Below are positions 25,360-34,955 of a DNA stretch of 64,000 nucleotides, piece by piece. The notes beneath the pieces are model-generated. The model searched no databases, was not told where the DNA came from, and saw nothing but the letters and a program-made list of their open reading frames with translations. Source of the DNA: Planctomycetota bacterium. GTDB taxonomy: Bacteria; Planctomycetota; Phycisphaerae; Phycisphaerales; UBA1924. The number at the start of each line of letters is the position of its first letter. Positions within the stretch are counted from its first letter, which is position 1. The translations under genes were made by a program, and so were the position numbers. Location of the stretch: the NCBI GenBank assembly GCA_017303555.1, contig JAFLCN010000005.1, forward strand, positions 1 through 64,000, read 5' to 3'.

Positions 25360-26019
25360 ATGGCCACGCGAACGCAACGCAGAGACGACGACGCAGAGAC
25401 CCGATTCAAGCCAACGCACGCATCGCGGCGCTTCCCGCCCGAGGTATTGACCGACATCGAGGTCCGTCTACTGATGGATGCGTGCGGCACGCGCCCATGG
25501 ACGGCGGTGCGCAACCGAACGCTGATCGCGTTGCTCTACCGGTCGGGCCTGCGCATCGCGGAAGCTCTCGCGCTGCGGCCCGTGGACGTGATGTTCCGCC
25601 CCGATCCAAGCGGCGCGTGCTCGGCCGCGATACGAGTGTTGTGCGGCAAGGGCGGCAAAGCGCGAACGATCGGCATCGATGTCGGCGGCACAGCCATCCT
25701 GACGGAGTGGATGAAGTTCCGCGAGTATCTCGGCTTCACGCCAGGGCAACCGCTGATCTGCACAAAGGACGGGAATCAAATGGCAACGGCGGCGGTCAGG
25801 CGGCTGTTCCCCACGCTCGCGGCCCGTGGCGGTCTCGTCAGACGCGTGCACGCCCATGGGCTTCGTCACACCCACGCTTCGCAGCTCCGCGAGGAAGGAT
25901 TGGACATCGGCCTGATCAGCAAGCAGCTAGGGCACAGCAGCATCAAGACCACGGCGCGGTACCTCGATCACATCGCGCCGATGGCGGTGATCGAAGCGAT
26001 CGGCAAGCGGCATTGGTAG
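25360..26019 (+). CDS. Tyrosine recombinase / integrase
   Basis: 219 residues. The catalytic set is complete: Arg65 (SGLRIAEAL), Lys97 or Lys100 in the beta-hairpin (GKGGKART), His166-Arg169 (HAHGLRHTHA), His192 (QLGHSS) and Tyr201 (TARYLDH). The N-terminal SAM-like core-binding domain is reduced to about 30 residues, shorter than in XerC-type enzymes, so either a minimal enzyme or a trimmed one. The ATG with GGAG six bases upstream is chosen; another ATG lies four codons earlier. Second recombinase type in the same element. Confidence 0.9.
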   Translation: MATRTQRRDDDAETRFKPTHASRRFPPEVLTDIEVRLLMDACGTRPWTAVRNRTLIALLYRSGLRIAEALALRPVDVMFRPDPSGACSAAIRVLCGKGGKARTIGIDVGGTAILTEWMKFREYLGFTPGQPLICTKDGNQMATAAVRRLFPTLAARGGLVRRVHAHGLRHTHASQLREEGLDIGLISKQLGHSSIKTTARYLDHIAPMAVIEAIGKRHW

Positions 26020-26029
26020 GGGACTCAAT

Positions 26030-26260
26030 ATGAAGTCGGTCCGACAACGACTGGAAGCAGTCTCGAAAGCGATCCAGAAGAAGAACCCAAGAGCATGCCG
26101 CACGTGCGGATGGAAAGAAGGCGCGGACTTCGATGTTGTGATTAGCTTCAGCGACGAAGTGGCATCGCCGCGAGATCCAAGAGGACCGCGCTCGGGAGAC
26201 CTTTGCCCGACCTGCGGCGCGCCGCGCGTGCTGCGGTTTGAGTTTGATGATCGGGGTTGA
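26030..26260 (+). CDS. Small CxxC zinc-ribbon-like protein
   Basis: 76 residues with two CxxC knuckles (CRTCGW and CPTCGAPR) about 35 residues apart, suggesting one zinc site, plus a basic N-terminal helix. It starts ten bases after the integrase, probably co-transcribed. Unknown function. Confidence 0.65.
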   Translation: MKSVRQRLEAVSKAIQKKNPRACRTCGWKEGADFDVVISFSDEVASPRDPRGPRSGDLCPTCGAPRVLRFEFDDRG

Positions 26261-26333
26261 CCGAGTCGAGAGCACGCGTTCAGACGCCCGATAGAGTTGT
26301 TCGCTGGCCAACGGTCGGCAGAAGGGAGGTCCG

Positions 26334-26411
26334 ATGATCAAGCGATTGATCGCGTACCTGAACCTACCGGACAATCCGTCATTCATGGCGGTCCACCGTC
26401 GCCGGGCGTGA
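26334..26411 (+). CDS. Possible 25-residue peptide gene
   Basis: GGGAGG four bases before an ATG opens a 25-codon frame beginning MIKRLIAYLNLPDNP, with a basic end. The ribosome site is stronger than for many neighbours, but nothing else supports it. Confidence 0.3.
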   Translation: MIKRLIAYLNLPDNPSFMAVHRRRA

Positions 26412-26687
26412 GAAGGCCCGCAACAGACGATTTCGTGGTACCAAGGCATGGCAAAGCAATCGACCGTCGCGCTTCCTTCTGGGCGCGGCGGTGTCCTTTT
26501 CGAATCTCCCAATAGACTTGCGTGCCATTCACCCTGTGCCCTCACGGACACCGTGATGTCCGCCGCAAGGTTGACAAGGCTGCGCTCCCGACCGGCAAAT
26601 CCGAAATGATGCCGACGGCTGTGATAAGCTCTGCCCCTCACCGAAATTGAGTGTTCGGTGCGCTGTTCGTTCACCGGGAGCATGGGC
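26412..26687. other. Upstream region of the defence operon
   Basis: No gene seen. It contains interleaved palindromes at 26542-26562 (TCACGG-ACA-CCGTGA and CGGACA-CCGTGA-TGTCCG) and a TTGACA at 26571-26576 without a convincing -10 at the right spacing. Likely holds the promoter and an operator for the helicase operon. Confidence 0.4.
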
Positions 26688-29600
26688 GTGGTTGCTTCAG
26701 ATGTAAAAATCGGATCCGTGCTGAGCGGTCCTGTGCTACCTGAACCGGTAGAGGTGCTGATCGCCCTTTCGCTCGGCGTCAATCTAAAAGTTGTCGGACG
26801 GGGTTTAACCTCAGGCCTCGTGCGCGATGTCGTGCTATCGCCCGAGCAACTGCAATTTCTTTCATCGCAAACGGGAGAGGATCCTCTCGATGGCGACGCC
26901 TCGCTCTTCCGTCTCGGAATTGAAGCGCAACGCCTCGGCCTCGCGTATGAATACGACCCATACTTCTCACTCTCGATTGCCCGTGTCGATCCGCTTCCGC
27001 ATCAGCTCGAAGCGGTCTACGAGTATTTTCTCAAGCTTCCACGCATCCGTTTCTTGCTGGCCGACGATCCGGGCGCTGGCAAAACTGTCATGGCCGGTCT
27101 GTTGTTGAAAGAGCTCAAGGCTCGCGGCCTTGTGCGGCGCGTTCTCATCGTCACGCCCGCCAACCTCACGTTTCAATGGCAGCGTGAACTCAAGGAAAAA
27201 TTCCGCGAGACCTTCGAGGTCATCAACAGCGAGGTCTTGCGTACGAACTACGGCCAGAATCCTTGGCAGGATCGCAACCAGCTCATCACTTCCATCTCAT
27301 GGGTCTCGCGGATCGAAGACGCCCGCGAAAGCCTTCTCCGCAGCCGGTGGGATCTGGTCATTGTGGACGAGGCCCACAAGATGGCCGCGTATGCGGAAGA
27401 TCGCAAGACTCTCGCGTTTCGGCTTGGCGAGGCGCTGTCCGGCATGACCGACCATCTCCTTCTGATGACAGCCACGCCTCACAAAGGCGACCCCGAGAAC
27501 TTCTGTCTCTTTCTCTCGCTGCTCGACAAAGACGTTTACGGCAACGTCGAAAGTCTCGAACAAGCAATGCGCCAGAATGAAGCGCCTTTCTACTTGCGCC
27601 GGATTAAGGAAGCACTTGTCGCGTTCCCTGACCCCGTCACGGGCAAGGTCCGGCGACTTTTCACCAAGCGCAAGGTCAACACGGCTGATTTCCAGCTTGA
27701 TGGTGACGAGCTCGATTTCTACGACGCGCTCACGCATTACGTGGAGGACCAGTCCATCGCTGCTTCGGGGGACGATTCAGCCCGCGGCCGCGCCCTCGGT
27801 TTCACGATGGCCATGCTCCAGCGCCGCATGGCCTCGACGATTTACGCCGTCCGCCGCAGCCTCGAACGCATGAAAGACCGTCGCGAGAAGATCCTCCAAG
27901 ATCCCGACGCCCATCGCAAAGCGCAGATCGAGAACAAGCTTCCCGAAGATTTCGACGACCTCACCGACGAAGAACAACAGGAAATCGTTGCGCAGCTCGA
28001 AGATGTCGTTGCGTCGATTGACCCCGCCGCGCTCCGGGATGAGATTGCGAAGCTCACCAAACTCATCGAGCAGGCGAAGCTGCTTGAAAAGCGTGAGGTT
28101 GAGTCGAAGCTGACCAAGCTCCGAAGCATCCTCAACGAGAACGGCTTCTTCGCCGACCCTAAGAAGAAGCTCCTGATCTTCACCGAGCACAAAGACTCGC
28201 TCGACTTCCTCGCAGGTGATGGCCGAGATGGCCGTCCGCTGGGCAAACTCCGCGAGTGGGGCCTCACCGTCACCGTGATCCACGGCGGCATGAAAATCGG
28301 GGATCGCGACACCCCCGGCAGCCGCATCTACGCCGAACGTGAGTTTCGCGAGACGTGCCAGATCCTCGTCGCAACCGAGGCCGCGGGCGAAGGCATTAAC
28401 CTCCAGTTCTGTTCGGAGATGGTGAACTACGACATCCCTTGGAATCCCGTGCGCCTTGAGCAGCGCATCGGCCGCATTCACCGCTATGGGCAAGAACACC
28501 CCTGCATCATTTTCAACTTCGTCGCGACCAACACACGCGAAGGGCGCGTCTTGGGCAAGCTCCAGGATCGCCTCGCCGAAATCCGCAAAGAACTCGGCAC
28601 CGATCAGGTCTTCGATGTTGTGGGCGAGATCCTCCCTGCCAACACAATCGAAAAGCTTTTCCGCGATCTCTACGCCCGCCGCATCGATGTGAAAGAAGTC
28701 GAAGACCGCATCGTCGCTGAGGTCGATCCTGCACGCTTCCGCTCGATCACCGAATCTGCTCTCGAGGGCCTCGCCAAGCGCGAACTCAATCTCTCCGCGA
28801 TCATCGGTCGCACGGTCGAAGCCAAGGAACGCCGCCTCGTCCCTGAAGCCATCGAGAATTTCTTCGTCGATGCCGCGCCGCTCGTGGGTCTGAATCCCAA
28901 GCCTGTCTCCGAACCCCCCGCGAGTGGCCACGCCTACCGCATCGGGCGCACTCCCCGCCACCTTCTCCCCATGGGCGACAAACTCGAAGCCCGCTTCGGC
29001 AAGCTTGGCCGCGAGTATTCGAAAGTTTGCTTCGACAAGGTCTATCTCGCGAAAGAACCCACGCTCGAGTGGGTGACACCCGGCCACCCACTCTTTGAGG
29101 TCGTCCGTTCCGCCCTCACCGAAGAAGCTTCCGACGCCCTCCGCCGCGGCAGCATCTTCTACTCCCTCAAGCTCTCGACCGAGGCAGTCCTCGATGTCTT
29201 CGCCGCCTCTATAAAGGATGGCCGGGGAAACACGCTCCACCGTCGCCTCTTCGTCGTCGAGACGGATGCCGCTGGCGCCATGGCGATTCGCCATCCGACT
29301 ATCTTCCAGGAAATCACTCCTGCAGTCGCCGCCAAAGCCGCGGCAGCCGGCAAGCCAGTAGCTGCAAGTCCGAAGCCGACGATCAAACGTCCCTCGCGCG
29401 AGGCGACGGAAAGCTTTCTCATCAACCAGACATTACAGCCGTGGCAGACGGAAGTTCAGGCTGAACGCTCGCACGAGATCGAGCGCGTCGCCCAGCACGT
29501 GGATATCAGCCTGAAGGCGCTCCTGCACAAAGAGAACCTCACGCTCGCCGAGCTCTATGAGCGCAAGGAGCAAGGCCAGACAATCCAAGGCATCGAAGGC

Positions 29601-30185
29601 CGGATCGCCATGTCCGATCAGCATCTCGACGATCTCAACAATCGGCTCGACACGCGTCGGCGTGAGCTCGATATGGAACGCCACGCGACCATCGCGGACA
29701 TTGTGCATCTCGGCCGCGCCGTCGTGATGCCTCACCCGGAGCGCAACGCGCCGGAGATGGCTCCGATGGTGCGCGATGACGAAATCGAGAAGCGCGCCGT
29801 GCAGGTCGCCATCGACTACGAAACGGCCCGCGGCTGGATCGTCGAGGATGTCCAGAAGGACAACCGCGGATTCGATCTCATCTCGCGTCGTCCACATCCG
29901 GAGGACCCAAAGACCTTCGTTGAGGTCCGCTTCATCGAGGTCAAAGGTCGCGCGGGCGTGGGTGAAGTCTTCCTGAGCGCGAACGAGTATCGCGCCGCGG
30001 AGCGACTGACGAACGATTTCTGGCTCTACGCCGTGTTTAACTGCGCGCGGCCCCAGCCTCCAGCGGAGGGCGGTCCGGAATTGAACATGGTTCAGAATCC
30101 CGCCACGCTCGGGTGGGAAACTGTGGTGCGGGTTGAGCAATATCGTCTTGGTCCTGCGGCGATTCGGAAGGAGTCGCAGGCGTGA
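26688..30185 (+). CDS. SNF2-family helicase with C-terminal DUF3883 nuclease-like domain
   Basis: 1,165 residues. SF2/SNF2 ATPase motifs in order: Q-region HQLEAVYEY, Walker A DDPGAGKT, DEAH box VDEAHKMA, motif III LLMTATPHKGD, a second RecA lobe with LLIFTEHKD, motif V ATEAAGEGINLQF and motif VI QRIGRIHRYGQ. A long helical insertion separates the lobes. The C-terminal 110 residues match DUF3883: GFDLISR..FIEVKGRA, a D..ExK arrangement as in PD-(D/E)xK nucleases. First gene of the defence-like operon. The start is uncertain: the GTG has GGGAG seven bases upstream; ATG at 26682 and GTG at 26658 are alternatives. Family knowledge: such helicases sit beside DUF1156 and DUF499 genes in defence islands. 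Confidence 0.9.
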   Translation: MVASDVKIGSVLSGPVLPEPVEVLIALSLGVNLKVVGRGLTSGLVRDVVLSPEQLQFLSSQTGEDPLDGDASLFRLGIEAQRLGLAYEYDPYFSLSIARVDPLPHQLEAVYEYFLKLPRIRFLLADDPGAGKTVMAGLLLKELKARGLVRRVLIVTPANLTFQWQRELKEKFRETFEVINSEVLRTNYGQNPWQDRNQLITSISWVSRIEDARESLLRSRWDLVIVDEAHKMAAYAEDRKTLAFRLGEALSGMTDHLLLMTATPHKGDPENFCLFLSLLDKDVYGNVESLEQAMRQNEAPFYLRRIKEALVAFPDPVTGKVRRLFTKRKVNTADFQLDGDELDFYDALTHYVEDQSIAASGDDSARGRALGFTMAMLQRRMASTIYAVRRSLERMKDRREKILQDPDAHRKAQIENKLPEDFDDLTDEEQQEIVAQLEDVVASIDPAALRDEIAKLTKLIEQAKLLEKREVESKLTKLRSILNENGFFADPKKKLLIFTEHKDSLDFLAGDGRDGRPLGKLREWGLTVTVIHGGMKIGDRDTPGSRIYAEREFRETCQILVATEAAGEGINLQFCSEMVNYDIPWNPVRLEQRIGRIHRYGQEHPCIIFNFVATNTREGRVLGKLQDRLAEIRKELGTDQVFDVVGEILPANTIEKLFRDLYARRIDVKEVEDRIVAEVDPARFRSITESALEGLAKRELNLSAIIGRTVEAKERRLVPEAIENFFVDAAPLVGLNPKPVSEPPASGHAYRIGRTPRHLLPMGDKLEARFGKLGREYSKVCFDKVYLAKEPTLEWVTPGHPLFEVVRSALTEEASDALRRGSIFYSLKLSTEAVLDVFAASIKDGRGNTLHRRLFVVETDAAGAMAIRHPTIFQEITPAVAAKAAAAGKPVAASPKPTIKRPSREATESFLINQTLQPWQTEVQAERSHEIERVAQHVDISLKALLHKENLTLAELYERKEQGQTIQGIEGRIAMSDQHLDDLNNRLDTRRRELDMERHATIADIVHLGRAVVMPHPERNAPEMAPMVRDDEIEKRAVQVAIDYETARGWIVEDVQKDNRGFDLISRRPHPEDPKTFVEVRFIEVKGRAGVGEVFLSANEYRAAERLTNDFWLYAVFNCARPQPPAEGGPELNMVQNPATLGWETVVRVEQYRLGPAAIRKESQA

Positions 30186-30706
30186 GCGAAGTACCGGATC
30201 AATCCCGCCCAAGATTTCAGTTCGACCAGGACAATTGGCAATTGATCCCGCTTCTCGCTGAACTCGTTCGCCTTGGCCTCAAGCGGAAAGAGCTACTTCC
30301 TGAGCAACTCGGCATGCTCGCTAGGTTTCTGGATGCGATTTACATGTTTCCATGGGCGCCGTCTGGTTGCGACATCCAGTTCTACGCCACGAAACAGATC
30401 GGCAAGAACTTTGGACAATTCCTTGTGCACCTGCAAGACCATCGTCTCGTTTGTCAGACCAATGAATGCATCGATGCGCCGCAAGGCGGCGATTGGGACT
30501 TTAGGGACGGATTCTGGGTGGAACTCGACTCGCGGTGCGACGAAGACCCCTGCATCATTGATGATGACTGGTTTGTCTGCTTCGCTAACTACCTGAAAGA
30601 CCCTCTGGCAGAGGTTTGTGTCGAGGGTTCCGTCGCTGATTCTGACGATTGGTCGGGCCGAGACCTTAAGAGTGCTGAAGCGGCGTGGTGGGAGGCATTT
30701 GAATGA
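30182..30706 (+). CDS. Hypothetical acidic protein in the defence operon
   Basis: 174 residues, acidic and Trp-rich, with no membrane segments. It starts at a GTG overlapping the helicase stop (GTGA) and overlaps the next gene by four bases, so it is a committed operon member. Recognisable segments: LIPLLAELVRLGLKRKELLP and DIQFYATKQIGKNFGQFLVH. No family recognised. Its charge would suit a regulator or protein-protein adaptor; this is inference only. Confidence 0.65.
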   Translation: MSEVPDQSRPRFQFDQDNWQLIPLLAELVRLGLKRKELLPEQLGMLARFLDAIYMFPWAPSGCDIQFYATKQIGKNFGQFLVHLQDHRLVCQTNECIDAPQGGDWDFRDGFWVELDSRCDEDPCIIDDDWFVCFANYLKDPLAEVCVEGSVADSDDWSGRDLKSAEAAWWEAFE

Positions 30707-31521
30707 GCGCGGAATTGAAAGCTCTAGACCTGATTCGAAGGCATGGCGATGTGATTGAGCGCCATTTGTTCGAAGAGTCTGACTTTGCCAATTATTTTTC
30801 GATCTATCCGGAGGTTTGGGCCAGATTCGTTTTGCCCAATCGACTTGGAGGAAGTGTCGAATTCGCCAACGCAGCCTGGGCGAAATTCTGCGAACACCAT
30901 TACTCCTGTATCGTGCGATGTCAGTCGGTGCGGGAGGCCTACGACACCGCTTGCCATCTAACCTCTCAAAGCTTCCAAGAGTGGGATGCGCAGACACTCT
31001 TGGACTTGCACGACGCGTTGTTCGGATTTTTCGCTTTTGCAGCCGCGGCGATTGAGAATCTGGCTAAGTGCTTTCAATCCGCTCCTGGCCTGGCCCAACA
31101 GACGCAACCCGATAGAGGAGACGAACGGGAGATCGGGTCAGCGAATTGGTTTCTTGTCCGGCGGAACAGTTTGGTTCACGAGATGATTGTTCCGGTCGGC
31201 ATTCATGATGGCGTACCCAGATTGTGCGAGACTGTGTTCCAGAAGCATGTCGGCTGGCACAAAGCCGATCTCCGATCCACGACGACCGTCGGCGATTTAA
31301 TAGAGCAGTCGTGGGCGCATTTCATTCGACTTATTCAGCGATGGGAATCCCAATTGCTCGATGCGCTCGAGGTTCGGCACCCGAAATACTCGCGACTTCC
31401 GAACCTCGAAGAAATCACGCCCGAGGTTTCCATCCCTGGCGGCGCGGGAAGCGGCGCACCATACTTGCAGTTGCCCCCAAGCGGCGTTTCCGGCAATCCA
31501 GATTCATCACCATATTCATGA
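30703..31521 (+). CDS. HEPN-motif protein in the defence operon
   Basis: 272 residues, mostly helical. Residues 151-160 read LVRRNSLVHE, giving Arg154-Asn155-x3-His159, the RNxxxH signature of HEPN ribonucleases and HEPN-like proteins. It follows a hydrophobic helix pair (ALFGFFAFAAAAIENLAKCF), the usual HEPN helix arrangement. The C-terminal 50 residues are Pro/Gly/Ser-rich and probably disordered. The base composition is lower in GC than the helicase gene. Overlaps both neighbours. The HEPN call rests on one short motif and helical context. Confidence 0.55.
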   Translation: MSAELKALDLIRRHGDVIERHLFEESDFANYFSIYPEVWARFVLPNRLGGSVEFANAAWAKFCEHHYSCIVRCQSVREAYDTACHLTSQSFQEWDAQTLLDLHDALFGFFAFAAAAIENLAKCFQSAPGLAQQTQPDRGDEREIGSANWFLVRRNSLVHEMIVPVGIHDGVPRLCETVFQKHVGWHKADLRSTTTVGDLIEQSWAHFIRLIQRWESQLLDALEVRHPKYSRLPNLEEITPEVSIPGGAGSGAPYLQLPPSGVSGNPDSSPYS

Positions 31522-34500
31522 CCCCCTACCCCAAACGCCTTATCGAAGTTGATTTTCCTATCGCCCGCATCTCCGCTCATGCGAGGCGAGAGAAATCCAT
31601 TCGGCATGGTCACATCTCGACGCTTCACATCTGGTGGGCGCGGCGTCCGCTGGCGTCGTGCCGGGCCGTCATTTTGGCTTCGCTGTGGCCCGACCCGGTT
31701 GACCTTGCCGCGTGGGCAAAGGAGGCAAATGCCAAAGGCGAGGTTCGAGCGCCCCGATTGCAAGTTGGCGCCGAGCCGCTGAAGCCGGGCGAAGGCGCCG
31801 TGATTCGTCCGAAGCGGTTTCTCGACGAAGCTCGGCAACGGATGACCAAGTGGTCCCAGATCGCCTTGGGGAAGGCGAGCAACGAGTCGTACAAGTTGCT
31901 TGTCCAGGTCTCTAAGAACCCGAAGCTGCTTGATGACCCTGCAACGCTGCGGACGGTCCTCCTCGATTTCATCGCCGACTGTGCGGACTGGGACCACTCG
32001 ACTGACAAAGACTACCTCGACACCTCACGTGCGCTCGTTCAGGCAGCCCACGAGGCGGTCGGCGGCGCATCCGATTCCAAGCCGATGGTGGTCGATCCAT
32101 TTGCGGGTGGCGGTTCGATCCCCCTCGAAGCTGTTCGAGTTGGGGCTGAAGCGTTCGCGAGTGATCTGAACCCGATCGCCGTGATCTTAAATCGCTTCTC
32201 CATCGAACAGCTCCAGAAATATGGAGACGGCCTTGCGGTTGAGGCACGGAAGTGGGGAGCCGTAATCGGCGACAGCGTCGCCAAGCGGCTCGATGCGGTG
32301 TATCCCAAGGGCGAAGACGGGTCTACTCCTCTGTCGTACATGTGGGCACGCACAGTGGTCTGCGAGGGAACGGGATGCGGCGTGCGAATCCCAATGCTTC
32401 GCCGTGCGATGCTCAGGTCGGGCGACAGTCCCGTAGCGATAGGGCTTCAACGGGATGGAAAGTCCGCCCAGCTAACGCCGACTCTTCTCCGTGGTGACGC
32501 GGCAAGCAAGGCTGCGGCAACATGTTCCGGGTTCTCGGTAACGTGCCCATTGCCATCGTGCGGATACACAACCCCAAAGAAGCGAGTCCAAGCCCAGCTT
32601 GCCAAGCAGGTCGGTGGCGCGGACGATGCTCAACTTCTTGCCGTGTTTGCGGAGAAGAGCGGTCAACGCTTTTATCGACCTCCGACGGACAAAGATCTTC
32701 ACGCGATTGCCGATAGCCAAGCATGGCTTGGCGAACGGTCTATCGCACAATACAATCGACTGGATCTTCCCAATGAACCGATTCCCCAAAAAGACTCGCA
32801 CCGTGCGGTCGGGTCTCAGTTGCCCTTGTACGGCTTCAGGGTCTGGGCGGATCTATTTACCGCCCGCCAGCTCCGTGCTATACGAGCCTACCAGGATGCA
32901 CTCGCAGCCGAGAGTGGCAACATCCGAAAGGTTTTAGGTCACGAACTTGCCGAAGCCGTCATTGTCTTAATGGCATTCGCAATTGACAGGCAAGTAGATT
33001 ATCTAAGTTCCTTGTGTCGCTGGGTTCATGGCGGTGAGTTTGTTGCGGCAACTTTGGGTGGCGAGAAGAAGTTGCCGATGTTGGCCGATTTCGCAGAGGC
33101 AAATCCAACAGCATCGGCTTCAGGATGTTGGAGTAACCAGATTGACTGGATTGCAAGATACATCGAGAGAGAATCTGTCTCGGCGGGAAGCCCGGGACAA
33201 GTAGCCGAGTCATCAGCGGAAGATCAGGTGCTGCCGGACGATTGTGTTGCTGCCTTTATCACCGATCCTCCGTACTACGATTCAGTGCCTTATGCAGAGT
33301 TAAGCGATTTCTACTATGTTTGGCTACGGCGCACGCTTGGCAACAACAACATTAAGCTGTTGCATGAAGTAACCCCCAAGGGACGACAGGCGACGGTAAA
33401 TCATCCAAAGAACATGGAGGAACTGGTTCGGTATAGAGATATTCTAGCGGGTGCTTTCTTGGTTGGTCGTCGAGAGGCTGTCCCTGGCGGCATTGGCGTG
33501 ATTGTGTTTGCACACAAGTCCACATCCGGATGGGAGGCTTTGCTGGAAGCGATCATCAAGAGTGGTTGGGTGGTTACTGCTTCATGGCCAATAGATACGG
33601 AGCGGGGCAATCGCATGAATGCGCTAAACACCGCTTCGCTAAATTCGTCCGTTCACATTGTCTGCCGACCAAGAGAAAGCGCTGCTGGCGACTTATCGAT
33701 TGACTCCAAATCGGTCGGTGAGTGGCGAGAAGTACTTTCCGAGTTGCCCAGCAAGATCGCTGAATGGATGCCCCGGTTGGCGGCTGAGAAGGTTGTCGGT
33801 GCGGATGCGATCTTTGCTTGCCTCGGCCCTGCGCTTGAAGTGTTTAGTCGTTGGGGACGTGTTGAAAAAGCAAACGGAGAGATTGTCCCGCTGCGGGAGT
33901 ACCTGGAGCAGGTGTGGGCAGTGGTCTCCAATGAAGCGCTCTCCATGATCTTCAAGGAAGCCGATGCCGCAGGCCTTGAGCCAGACGCCCGCCTCACCGC
34001 CATGTGGCTCTGGACACTCGGCGGCGGGAAGCCGCAATCGAGCAGCGAGGACGAAGATGATGAGGAAGCGGAAAGCAATGGCGAAGAGGCGACGAGCAAG
34101 CAAAGCGGTAAGGTGGCCGGATTCGTCCTGGAGTTCGACGCCGCGCGCAAGATTGCGCAGGGCCTCGGTATCCACCTCGAAAAAAGCGAGTCCATCGTTG
34201 AAGTGAAGGGCGATTCCGCCCGCCTGCTCCCGGTTTCCGAACGCGCCCGGTATCTCTTCGGCAAAGAGGCTGACGACGATGCGACCAACATCAAAGCTCG
34301 CAAGGCCAAGAAAAAGGTCAAGCAAAGCACCCTCTTCGAAGAACTCGATGCCATCGAGGCAGAAGTGGCAAGCGCTGGTGGTCGCTTCGGCGGTCTGGAA
34401 GGTGCAAAGCCCGGTGCGACCGTGCTCGACAAGGTGCATCAAGCCATGATCTTCTTCGCAGGCGGCCGCAGCGAAGCGCTCAAGCGGTTCCTTGGCGAAG

Positions 34501-34628
34501 ATGGCGTGGGAAAAGAGGCACGTTTCTGGAAACTCGCTCAGTCGCTTTCCGCCTTGTATCCGGCGACGACAGATGAGAAGCGCTGGGTGGATGGCGTGCT
34601 GGCGAGAAAAAAGGGATTGGGCTACTAG
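31518..34628 (+). CDS. DUF1156-family DNA methyltransferase (COG1743-like)
   Basis: 1,036 residues. The DUF1156 N-terminus is clear: RLIEVDFPIARISAHARREK and HISTLHIWWARRPLA. The SAM motif VVDPFAGGGSIPLEA (near 190-204) precedes the catalytic ITDPPYYDSVPYAEL (near 580), with a Cys-pair zinc region between (CEGTGCGVRI; CPLPSCGYT). The middle part, about 32700-33700, is richer in A/T than the ends. The ATG lies in an ATGA overlap with the upstream gene. Family knowledge: these methyltransferases pair with DUF499 ATPases in predicted defence systems. Confidence 0.9.
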   Translation: MTPYPKRLIEVDFPIARISAHARREKSIRHGHISTLHIWWARRPLASCRAVILASLWPDPVDLAAWAKEANAKGEVRAPRLQVGAEPLKPGEGAVIRPKRFLDEARQRMTKWSQIALGKASNESYKLLVQVSKNPKLLDDPATLRTVLLDFIADCADWDHSTDKDYLDTSRALVQAAHEAVGGASDSKPMVVDPFAGGGSIPLEAVRVGAEAFASDLNPIAVILNRFSIEQLQKYGDGLAVEARKWGAVIGDSVAKRLDAVYPKGEDGSTPLSYMWARTVVCEGTGCGVRIPMLRRAMLRSGDSPVAIGLQRDGKSAQLTPTLLRGDAASKAAATCSGFSVTCPLPSCGYTTPKKRVQAQLAKQVGGADDAQLLAVFAEKSGQRFYRPPTDKDLHAIADSQAWLGERSIAQYNRLDLPNEPIPQKDSHRAVGSQLPLYGFRVWADLFTARQLRAIRAYQDALAAESGNIRKVLGHELAEAVIVLMAFAIDRQVDYLSSLCRWVHGGEFVAATLGGEKKLPMLADFAEANPTASASGCWSNQIDWIARYIERESVSAGSPGQVAESSAEDQVLPDDCVAAFITDPPYYDSVPYAELSDFYYVWLRRTLGNNNIKLLHEVTPKGRQATVNHPKNMEELVRYRDILAGAFLVGRREAVPGGIGVIVFAHKSTSGWEALLEAIIKSGWVVTASWPIDTERGNRMNALNTASLNSSVHIVCRPRESAAGDLSIDSKSVGEWREVLSELPSKIAEWMPRLAAEKVVGADAIFACLGPALEVFSRWGRVEKANGEIVPLREYLEQVWAVVSNEALSMIFKEADAAGLEPDARLTAMWLWTLGGGKPQSSSEDEDDEEAESNGEEATSKQSGKVAGFVLEFDAARKIAQGLGIHLEKSESIVEVKGDSARLLPVSERARYLFGKEADDDATNIKARKAKKKVKQSTLFEELDAIEAEVASAGGRFGGLEGAKPGATVLDKVHQAMIFFAGGRSEALKRFLGEDGVGKEARFWKLAQSLSALYPATTDEKRWVDGVLARKKGLGY

Positions 34629-34637
34629 GGAGCTGAA

Positions 34638-34952
34638 ATGATTCGGATCACAATCGTTCCGCGTGCGGGGATCAATCTCTACGGCGCAGTCGTCAAGAAG
34701 GAAGTCGTACTGAGCCGCTCGGGCAAGGGCACACTCTATCGCAGCGGCCGCAAGATGAAGGACTATGAGAAGTGGGCGCACAAGAGTTACAACGGTTGGA
34801 TCTGGATTGAGAAGTGCATCGGCCAGGTCGTCGTTGCGGCGGTGCAATCAAGGAAAGAGGGCCACGACAACCAGTTGCTTGGCTCCTTCGTCGCGTTTCT
34901 CGATCGGCACTTCCGCGCCGACATCGTCAGCATAACAATCAATTACGAGTAA
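34638..34952 (+). CDS. Hypothetical small basic protein in the defence operon
   Basis: 104 residues, probably alpha/beta (RITIVPRAGINLYGAVVKK; WIWIEKCIGQVVVAAVQS), net basic. GGGAG six bases upstream supports the start. It sits ten bases after the methyltransferase. No family recognised. Confidence 0.65.
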   Translation: MIRITIVPRAGINLYGAVVKKEVVLSRSGKGTLYRSGRKMKDYEKWAHKSYNGWIWIEKCIGQVVVAAVQSRKEGHDNQLLGSFVAFLDRHFRADIVSITINYE

Positions 34953-34955
34953 TCT

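Noticed and set aside
27777-29294. 505-codon minus-strand frame opposite the SNF2 helicase
   Set aside because: Created by strong third-position bias of the helicase gene; no domain, start signal or neighbouring minus-strand genes.
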